Positions 58,837-64,000 of a DNA stretch of 64,000 nt are shown here, piece after piece. Under the pieces are notes generated by a model. The model was given only the letters and a program-made list of their open reading frames with translations. It ran no database searches and was not told the DNA's origin. The position numbers and the translations under genes are program-made. Location of the stretch: assembly GCF_039537705.1 (NCBI RefSeq), contig NZ_BAABBA010000011.1, positions 85,385 through 149,384 of the forward strand, read 5' to 3'. Numbering within the stretch: the stretch's first letter is position 1; each line of letters opens with the position of its first letter. Origin of the DNA: Georgenia daeguensis. Its GTDB lineage: Bacteria > Actinomycetota > Actinomycetes > Actinomycetales > Actinomycetaceae.

Positions 58837-59949
58837 TCAGCCCAGCCGCTCCACCAGGTGGTCGACGCACGCGGTCAGCGCCCGGACGTCCTCGGGGTCG
58901 ATCGCCGGGAACATCCCCACCCGCAGCTGGTTGCGGCCGAGCTTGCGGTACGGCTCCGTGTCCACGACGCCGTTCTCCCGCAGCTGCGCCGCGAGGGCCT
59001 TCGCGTCGACCGACTCGTCGAAGTCGACCGTGCCGACCACGGGGGAGCGGTGCGCGGGCTCGGCGACGAACGGCGTCGCGACCTCGCTGGCCTCGGCCCA
59101 CTCGTAGAGGACCGCGGCGGACCGGGCGCTGCGGCCCGCCGACCACCCGAGCCCGCCGTTCTCGTTCAGCCAGTCCAGCTGCTCGGCGAGCATGACGAGC
59201 GTCGCCACCGCGGGGGTGTTGAGGGTCTGGTCCTTGCGTGAGTTCTCCACCGCCAGCTGGAGGTTGAGGAAGTCGGGCACCCACCGGCTCGCGGTCACCT
59301 CCTCGATCCGGGCCACCGCGGCGGGGGAGACGACGGCGATCCAGAGCCCGCCGTCGGAGGCGAGGACCTTCTGCGGGGCGAAGTAGTAGACGTCGGTCTG
59401 CGCCAGGTCCACCTCGCGGGCGCCGGCGATCGAGGTGGCGTCGACGACGGTGAGGGCGCCGCCGTCGCCGATGCGCGTGACGGGGGAGACGACGCCCGTC
59501 GAGGTCTCGTTGTGCGGGTAGGCGTAGACGTCGATGCCGTCGGCCGGTTCGCACACCGCGAGGGTGCCGCCGGGGGCGGTGCGGATGTCGGAGGCGCCGA
59601 GGAACGGCGCACGGTCGGTGGCGGTGGCGAACTTGTGCCCGAACTCGCCGAAGTCCGCGTGCTGCGCGCGCTCCCGCACGAGGGAGAAGGTCGCGGCGTC
59701 CCAGAACGCCGTGGAGCCGCCGTTGCCGAGGACCACCTCGTAGCCCTCGGGAGCCCCGAGCAGCGCGGCCACGCCCTCCTTGACCCGGCCGACGAGGGAG
59801 CGCACCGGCGCCTGCCGGTGGGAGGTGCCGAGCACGGTCTGGCCGAGCGCGGCGACCATGTCCGCCTGCGCGGGTCGGACCTTCGACGGCCCGCAGCCGA
59901 AGCGGCCGTCCGCGGGCAGGAGGTCTGTGGGGATGGCGATCGTCTCCAT
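58837..59949 (-). CDS. serC: Phosphoserine aminotransferase
   Basis: A 370-residue class V aminotransferase of the actinobacterial SerC type. It converts 3-phosphohydroxypyruvate and glutamate to phosphoserine with PLP, the second step of serine synthesis (also used for pyridoxal). GRFGCGPSKVRPAQ is the N-terminal phosphate loop, LGTSHRQAPV near 40, VVDATSIAG near 180, and the PLP lysine lies in YFAPQKVLASDGGLW near 204. VGMFPAIDPEDVRAL is close to the C-terminus. The ATG at 59949 follows GGGAGG. It is convergent with the kinase gene, 16 bp apart. Confidence 0.93.
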   Translation of the reverse strand: METIAIPTDLLPADGRFGCGPSKVRPAQADMVAALGQTVLGTSHRQAPVRSLVGRVKEGVAALLGAPEGYEVVLGNGGSTAFWDAATFSLVRERAQHADFGEFGHKFATATDRAPFLGASDIRTAPGGTLAVCEPADGIDVYAYPHNETSTGVVSPVTRIGDGGALTVVDATSIAGAREVDLAQTDVYYFAPQKVLASDGGLWIAVVSPAAVARIEEVTASRWVPDFLNLQLAVENSRKDQTLNTPAVATLVMLAEQLDWLNENGGLGWSAGRSARSAAVLYEWAEASEVATPFVAEPAHRSPVVGTVDFDESVDAKALAAQLRENGVVDTEPYRKLGRNQLRVGMFPAIDPEDVRALTACVDHLVERLG

Positions 59950-60282
59950 GGTGGGTGATCCTCCCACCGCCGCATGGGCAGGCCCGTCCCGGTCCACGCA
60001 GCGACGCCCGGGCGCCCGCCCCCGGCGTCCGCAGGTGCGGGCGGCACGTGTCCAACGGCACACGTCCGTGGGGCCCGCGGCCCGGGCCAGAATGCCCGCC
60101 GATCTCTAGCATGGGGACCACGAGCGACATCAGCGCCGGGCGGAAGCCGCGCTGGTCCGGCCCGGTCGAGGCCTCCTGAAGCCGTCGACCAGGACGCCGA
60201 GCCCGTCACCGATCAGGACCGGGGGCGCAGCCGCGCGCCCGGGACGACGAGCGACCCCGTCGCAGGGGTCTGGAGGCAGAAG
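59950..60282. other. Divergent serC/deoC promoter region
   Basis: 333 bp. It holds a Crp-like site (60048-60063), TAGCAT as a likely -10 at 60108-60113 and, at 60112-60180, a 22-codon ATG frame (MGTTSDISAG start) that could be a leader peptide or chance. No larger gene is seen. Confidence 0.4.
60048..60063. promoter_or_regulatory. Crp/GlxR-like site upstream of deoC
   Basis: GTGTCCAACGGCACAC has GTGT-N8-ACAC symmetry and matches the actinobacterial Crp pattern GTG-N6-GNCAC. It is centred about 63 bp before the start predicted from TAGCAT, a usual activator position. Confidence 0.4.
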
Positions 60283-60987
60283 ATGACCCCGAAGCACCTG
60301 GCCGAGGCCGCCGAGCGCGCACTCGAGACCGCCGTGACCACCGTGTCGGTCGCGAGCATCGTCGACCACACCCTCCTCAAGCCCGGGTCCACCGCAGACG
60401 ACGTCGCGGCCCTGGTCGCGGAGGCCCGGCGCCTCGGCACCTACTCGGTCTGCGTCTCCCCGAGCCTGCTGCCGCTGACCGGCACCGGCGACGTCAAGGT
60501 CGCCACCGTCTGCGGCTTCCCCTCCGGGGCGCACCACGCCGAGGTCAAGGCCGCCGAGGCGGCCCGCTCCGTGGCCGACGGCGCCGACGAGATCGACATG
60601 GTCATCAACCTCGCCCTGGCGACCACGGGCCGCTTCGACGAGATCCGGGCCGAGATCGCCGCCGTGCGCGCCGCCGCGCCGGCCCCGGTGGTCCTCAAGG
60701 TCATCATCGAGTCCGCGGCCCTGACCGACGAGCAGATCGTCGCCGCGTGCCGGGCCGCCGAGGCCGCGGGCGCCGACTTCGTCAAGACCTCCACCGGTTT
60801 CCACCCGGCCGGCGGTGCGTCCGTGCACGCGGTCGAGCTCATGGCGAAGACCGTGGGCGGGCGCCTCGGCGTCAAGGCCTCCGGCGGCATCCGCACCACC
60901 GAGGCCGCGCTCGAGATGATCGCCGCCGGCGCCACGCGCCTGGGCCTGTCCGGGACCGCGACGGTGCTCGAGGGTCTGACGGACTGA
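60283..60987 (+). CDS. deoC: Deoxyribose-phosphate aldolase
   Basis: A 234-residue class I aldolase cleaving 2-deoxyribose 5-phosphate to glyceraldehyde 3-phosphate and acetaldehyde, in nucleoside salvage. VDHTLLKPGSTADDV near residue 26, VCVSPSLLPL, VCGFPSGAHHAEVKAAEA near 82, DEIDMVINL near 103, the Schiff-base Lys in ADFVKTSTGFHPAG near 168, and LGVKASGGIRT near 200 are all intact. The ATG at 60283 follows GGAGG by seven bases. Monocistronic with a hairpin after it; possible Crp control. Confidence 0.93.
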   Translation: MTPKHLAEAAERALETAVTTVSVASIVDHTLLKPGSTADDVAALVAEARRLGTYSVCVSPSLLPLTGTGDVKVATVCGFPSGAHHAEVKAAEAARSVADGADEIDMVINLALATTGRFDEIRAEIAAVRAAAPAPVVLKVIIESAALTDEQIVAACRAAEAAGADFVKTSTGFHPAGGASVHAVELMAKTVGGRLGVKASGGIRTTEAALEMIAAGATRLGLSGTATVLEGLTD

Positions 60988-61005
60988 CTCCCCGCACGGG
61001 CAACG

Positions 61006-61035
61006 GGGCGGGTCGCCGAGGTGGGCGGCCCGCCC
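61006..61035. terminator. Bidirectional hairpin between deoC and GNAT gene
   Basis: GGGCGGGTCGCC pairs with GGGCGGCCCGCCC (one wobble) around a GAGGT loop, between convergent stops at 60987 and 61069. Confidence 0.6.
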
Positions 61036-61068
61036 TGTTCCCGTTCCCGCCCGACGGCGGCGTCCCGC

Positions 61069-61584
61069 TCAGCTGAGCTGCTCGCGTCCGCCCGGCCAGA
61101 GCTCGAGCATCCACACGTTGAGCCTCAGCAGGACCCCGCGGAACTCCTCCTCCGCCGTGCCCCTGAGCTGGAAGCCGGTGCGGGCGCACAGCCGGTTCGA
61201 CGCCTCGTTCTCCACGCTCGGGAAGGCCCCGAGCAGCGGGTGCACGCCGTGCTCCCGGGCGTCGGCGACGACCAGCCCGACGGCGGCCGATGCGAACCCG
61301 TGGCCCTGCCGCTCGGGCAGGACGAACCACCCGGTCTCGTGCACCGTCTCGTCGCGCCACTGGCTCGACCACCATCCGATGCCGCCCACGGCCTCGTCGC
61401 CGGCCATGACGCGGTACATCCGTGCCTCACCGGTCTCCCAGTAGCGCAGGTACTTCGCGTGCCGCTTCTCGACGTCCTCCGCCGACTCGGCCGCGCCGAG
61501 GAACCGGGTCATCTCCGCGGTGTTGGCGCGGTGGAGGAGCCAGAGGTCGTCGGCCTGCCAGGGCTCGATCCGTACCGCGTCCAT
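61069..61584 (-). CDS. GNAT family N-acetyltransferase (RimJ/RimL-like)
   Basis: A 171-residue GNAT enzyme: IEPWQADDLWLLHRANTAEMTRFLG start, GWFVLPERQGHGFASAAVGLVV near 85 for acetyl-CoA, and SVENEASNRLCARTGFQLRG near 122. The latter is the layout of RimJ/RimL-type transferases acting on protein N-termini or small amines. The ATG at 61584 has no binding site but stands exactly six bases after TAGCGT, so it is probably leaderless. Substrate unknown. Confidence 0.88.
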   Translation of the reverse strand: MDAVRIEPWQADDLWLLHRANTAEMTRFLGAAESAEDVEKRHAKYLRYWETGEARMYRVMAGDEAVGGIGWWSSQWRDETVHETGWFVLPERQGHGFASAAVGLVVADAREHGVHPLLGAFPSVENEASNRLCARTGFQLRGTAEEEFRGVLLRLNVWMLELWPGGREQLS

Positions 61585-61669
61585 GACCGGACGCTAGGGC
61601 ACGTGCCCGCGGCTGTGAAGGGCGGCCGTGGTCGAGCGAGGCGAACGTGCACCAGGGGCGCGGCGTGCC

Positions 61670-62668
61670 TCAGCGCAGGGAGGCGTGCACCTCCAGGACG
61701 TGCGCGGCCCAGCCGGCGGTCCGCCCGCACAGGTACAGCGCGCACATCAGCGGTGCCGGCACGCCCAGGTGGTCGAGCAGGATCGCGCCCCAGAACATCG
61801 TGTTCGCCGCCGACTCCTCGGCGGGGCGGCCGCGCTCGAGGAGCAGCTCGTGCGCCGCGACGGCGATCGCCTCCCCGGCCTCGAGGTGCCGGGCGCCGAC
61901 CTCGACGCAGGCGTCCCGCAGGAGGCCGGCCCGCAGGTCCGTCGGCAGGGCGTCGGTGAAGCCGGGCAGCGCACCGCCGTGGGCGTCGGCGTACGCCTCG
62001 ACGACGCGGCGGGCGTCGCCGGTCCGCTCGACCTCCTCGACGACGGCGAGCCCCCGGGCCACGGCCCCGCCGAGGAAGGGACCACCGCCGACGGCGACGC
62101 CCGCGGCCAGGCACGACGCGGCGTCGGCCCCCACCTCGGCGGCCAGGCGGGCGGTCTGGGTGGAAGGGGTCACCCCGTTCTCCGCGACGGCGAGCCAGAA
62201 GGTGTCCAGGGCGCGCACCGCGGCCGGGTCCGCCTCGCCGCGCCAGCGCACGAGGAAACGCTCGGTCGCCGTGTCCACCAGCTCCACCTGTCGCTGCGGC
62301 ACGGCGGGGACGTCGTAGCCGCGGGCGGACTGCGCCACGAAGCTCAGCGTCATCGCGGACGCCCGGGCGAGGTTGTCCAGGGCGAGCGGACGGTCGATCT
62401 CGGACAGCGGGCGGTAGGACCACGCCGGCGTGAGCTGCGCCAGGGCGGAGAGCACGTCCGCCCGGGGGTCCCCGGTGCGCACGGGCAGGTTGTACGGCTC
62501 CGCGCGCGGGAGATCGCTGTCACCGTCGACGAGCAGGCCCCAGAGCTGCCCGAACGGCATGCCCGTCAGCGCGCCGACGGGGCGCCCGCGGTAGAGCGGC
62601 CCGCCCTCGCCGTCGACGGCGAAGATCGGCGGGCGGGGTCCGGTGGGGTGGTCGGGTGTGGCGGCCAT
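61670..62668 (-). CDS. Citrate-synthase-like protein lacking catalytic residues
   Basis: A 332-residue protein with the citrate-synthase fold: FAVDGEGGPLYRGRPVGAL start, then RASAMTLSFVAQSARG and a C-terminal LGVPAPLMCALYLCGRTAGWAAHVLE that keeps the substrate Arg. The three usual catalytic positions are changed: the His of the PLHGGA motif is Leu (GPFLGGA near 197), the His of GFGH is lost (LPGFTDAL near 229) and the Asp before the last helices is Thr (ANTMFWG). It is also shorter than the usual 370-430. It may be a regulatory relative or catalyse something else. A GTG at 62671, just before the ATG, is five bases after TATTGT and may be the true, leaderless start. Confidence 0.78.
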   Translation of the reverse strand: MAATPDHPTGPRPPIFAVDGEGGPLYRGRPVGALTGMPFGQLWGLLVDGDSDLPRAEPYNLPVRTGDPRADVLSALAQLTPAWSYRPLSEIDRPLALDNLARASAMTLSFVAQSARGYDVPAVPQRQVELVDTATERFLVRWRGEADPAAVRALDTFWLAVAENGVTPSTQTARLAAEVGADAASCLAAGVAVGGGPFLGGAVARGLAVVEEVERTGDARRVVEAYADAHGGALPGFTDALPTDLRAGLLRDACVEVGARHLEAGEAIAVAAHELLLERGRPAEESAANTMFWGAILLDHLGVPAPLMCALYLCGRTAGWAAHVLEVHASLR

Positions 62669-62870
62669 CACGGCGAACAATAGGCACCGGGCGTCGCACG
62701 GACGAAATCGCCGGCGCCGCACTCCCGCAGCGTGGGCGTGACAAGGTGGTCCCGTGCCGGACGGTCGCCCGCCGTCCGCGGTTCCTCCGTATCCTGGGCG
62801 TTTGGACGGCTTTGTCGCCGGCGCCGGCGGCGGCGCCCGGGGCGGCGGGCACTGAGGGAGCGGCTGATAC

Positions 62871-63611
62871 GTGAGTGACCTGATCGACACCACGGAGATG
62901 TATCTCAAGACGGTGTACGAGCTCGAGGAGGAGGGTGTGGTCCCGCTGCGCGCCCGCATCGCCGAGCGGCTGGGGCACTCGGGGCCGACGGTCTCCCAGA
63001 CGGTGGCCCGCATGGAGCGCGACGGGCTGCTGGTGCTCACCGGCAACCGCCAGCTCCAGCTCACCGACGAGGGCCGGGAGAAGGCCACGAAGGTCATGCG
63101 CAAGCACCGGCTGGCGGAGCGACTGCTGGTCGACGTCGTCGGCCTGGACTGGCCGCACGTCCACGAGGAGGCCTGCCGCTGGGAGCACGTGATGAGCGAG
63201 CGGGTGGAGCGACGGCTCCTCCACCTTCTCGACCACCCGCACGTGGACCCGTACGGCAACCCGATCCCCGGGCTGGAGGAGCTGGGGGAGGCGGACGTCG
63301 CGACCGTCGAGCACGCCCCGGTGCGTGCGCTCTCCGACGTCGTCGCGGAGCTGCTCCCCGCCGGCTCGGCGTCCGCGCCGGCCGGGACGCAGGTCGAGGA
63401 CCACGAGGTGGTGCTCCAGCGCATCGGCGAGCCGCTCCAGGTCGACGTCGACCTCCTCGCCCGCATGGCGGAGGCCGGTCTCCGGCCCGGCAGCCGTCTG
63501 GAGCTGAGCATCCGCCCGGGCCTGGACCTGGTCTCGCTGCACGCGCCGGGGGCGGAGCTCGAGCTGGACCTGCCCGAGGAGATCACGCGGCACCTGTTCG
63601 TGACCCGCTGA
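62871..63611 (+). CDS. DtxR/IdeR family metal-dependent repressor
   Basis: A 246-residue iron- or manganese-sensing repressor. The winged helix at 1-65 has DTTEMYLKTVYELEEEG and LGHSGPTVSQTVARMERDGL. Metal ligands are intact: Met in TTEMY, His and Glu in KHRLAERLL near 80, and His, Cys, Glu and His in HVHEEACRWEHVM near 98-106. A PYGNPIPG loop and a C-terminal SH3-like domain (about 160-245) follow. With Fe(II) bound it would repress siderophore and iron-uptake genes. The GTG at 62871 follows GGGAG. Divergent from the citrate-synthase-like gene. Confidence 0.92.
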   Translation: MSDLIDTTEMYLKTVYELEEEGVVPLRARIAERLGHSGPTVSQTVARMERDGLLVLTGNRQLQLTDEGREKATKVMRKHRLAERLLVDVVGLDWPHVHEEACRWEHVMSERVERRLLHLLDHPHVDPYGNPIPGLEELGEADVATVEHAPVRALSDVVAELLPAGSASAPAGTQVEDHEVVLQRIGEPLQVDVDLLARMAEAGLRPGSRLELSIRPGLDLVSLHAPGAELELDLPEEITRHLFVTR

Positions 63612-63831
63612 CCGGGGGTAGCACATCCGGACCCGGGGAGCTGCACGCACCGTCCCCGCAGGGGTGCGGACGTGCTCATAAGTGCTTGAGGTGCGTGACG
63701 CCGACCACATCTTCGAGGACCGTCGGCGACGACGGCCGGCTACCGGTTGCGTGGCGTCACCAGGCCGTTGGCCTGGGACTTTTGCCCTGCCTCGATACGG
63801 GTCCGCTGTGTCCGGACGTGCCGTCGCGTTC

Positions 63832-63890
63832 GTGACATGAGACACGGTCGTGATCGAAACGTGACATGGGGGTGGGGGACGCGCTAGCGT
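63832..63890 (+). promoter_or_regulatory. Crp-like site and promoter before the riboswitch
   Basis: GTGACATGAGACAC (63832-63845) matches the GTG-N6-GNCAC pattern of actinobacterial Crp, with CGTG/CACG arms. GTGACA (63861-63866), 18 bases, then TAGCGT (63885-63890) form a likely promoter starting near 63897, so the Crp site is centred near -58. The segment 63612-63831 shows no gene. Confidence 0.5.
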
Positions 63891-63920
63891 CTGGACCGCT
63901 TCACGAACCCTCCTCGTGGA

Positions 63921-64000
63921 GTGTCCGGGCGGGATTGCCGAACCCTGCCGCCGTCCGGAGTCGGAGCGAGATCCCGCGGCAGGGACGGGGGACCCAAGTG
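63921..64000 (+). ncRNA. ydaO-yuaA (c-di-AMP) riboswitch, 5' part, cut by window end
   Basis: ATTGCCGAACCCTGCCGCC, a variable GAGTCGGAGCGAGA segment, then GCGGCAGGGACGGGGGACCC follows the actinobacterial ydaO pattern. CCCTGCCGC (63943-63951) pairs with GCGGCAGGG (63976-63984), and GGGGGACCCAAG is the usual conserved core. In actinobacteria these lie before cell-wall hydrolases of the Rpf, NlpC/P60 or LysM kind, so such a gene is expected just beyond the right edge. Confidence 0.7.

Overview
The window is high-GC, gene-dense DNA with many GTG starts, ATGA/GTGA gene junctions, LacI/IclR/MarR/DtxR/SARP regulators, CWB2 cell-wall proteins and an actinobacterial-type serC. It comes from a high-GC Gram-positive actinobacterium. 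A Micrococcales lineage such as Georgenia is a guess from gene content only. There are no tRNA or rRNA genes, transposases, phage genes or CRISPR arrays. Several genes appear leaderless, with a -10-like hexamer, six bases, then the start codon.

Layout. (1) 1-2571: a 19-bp tandem array, a divergent glucose-6-phosphate dehydrogenase and two small unknown genes. (2) 2631-14542: a catabolic island with two MHS-type transporters, two short-chain dehydrogenases, a NIPSNAP protein, three fumarate-reductase/ketosteroid-dehydrogenase-like flavoproteins, RarD and a divergent IclR regulator. Both rightward transcription units start from the same module: a TTGCG-N5-CGCAA operator over the -35, a TACCTT -10 and a related leader of about 180 nt. 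(3) 14769-17042: secreted CWB2 and M14 carboxypeptidase genes. (4) 17278-27591 (minus strand): a LacI-headed sugar-ABC operon with a flavoprotein, lipoprotein, two permeases and two secreted DUF4127 proteins, one fused to a discoidin-type domain. (5) 27933-34596: a small membrane protein, MarR plus exporter, manA, a STAS/anti-sigma pair, an HbpS-like protein and a lipid-kinase-like protein. (6) 34605-41695: MaoC, OsmC, two flavoproteins, a 1047-residue BTAD/AAA regulator and a small unknown gene. Three promoters here carry GGGAAGG-type heptamers in direct repeat at 11-bp period, the classic SARP operator layout. (7) 42055-45592: a subtilase, a 730-bp gap filled with several families of short repeats, and an LCAT-like lipase. 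(8) 45593-56326: a surface-polysaccharide locus with a hyaluronan-synthase-like glycosyltransferase, an anchored GH26-like protein, UDP-glucose dehydrogenase and an OafA-type acyltransferase, facing a secreted GH26 protein with a near-perfect 555-bp internal duplication. (9) 56531-64000: acetyltransferases, a Ser/Thr kinase, serC, deoC, a citrate-synthase-like protein lacking its catalytic residues, a DtxR/IdeR repressor, and at the right edge a Crp-like site and the start of a probable ydaO (c-di-AMP) riboswitch.

The most novel-looking items are the SARP-type regulon around the OsmC/flavoprotein cluster, the shared operator and duplicated leader of the IclR-controlled island, the DUF4127/flavoprotein/ABC operon, and the uronate-type polysaccharide locus. 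All functions are inferred by reading the sequence; no database search was run.
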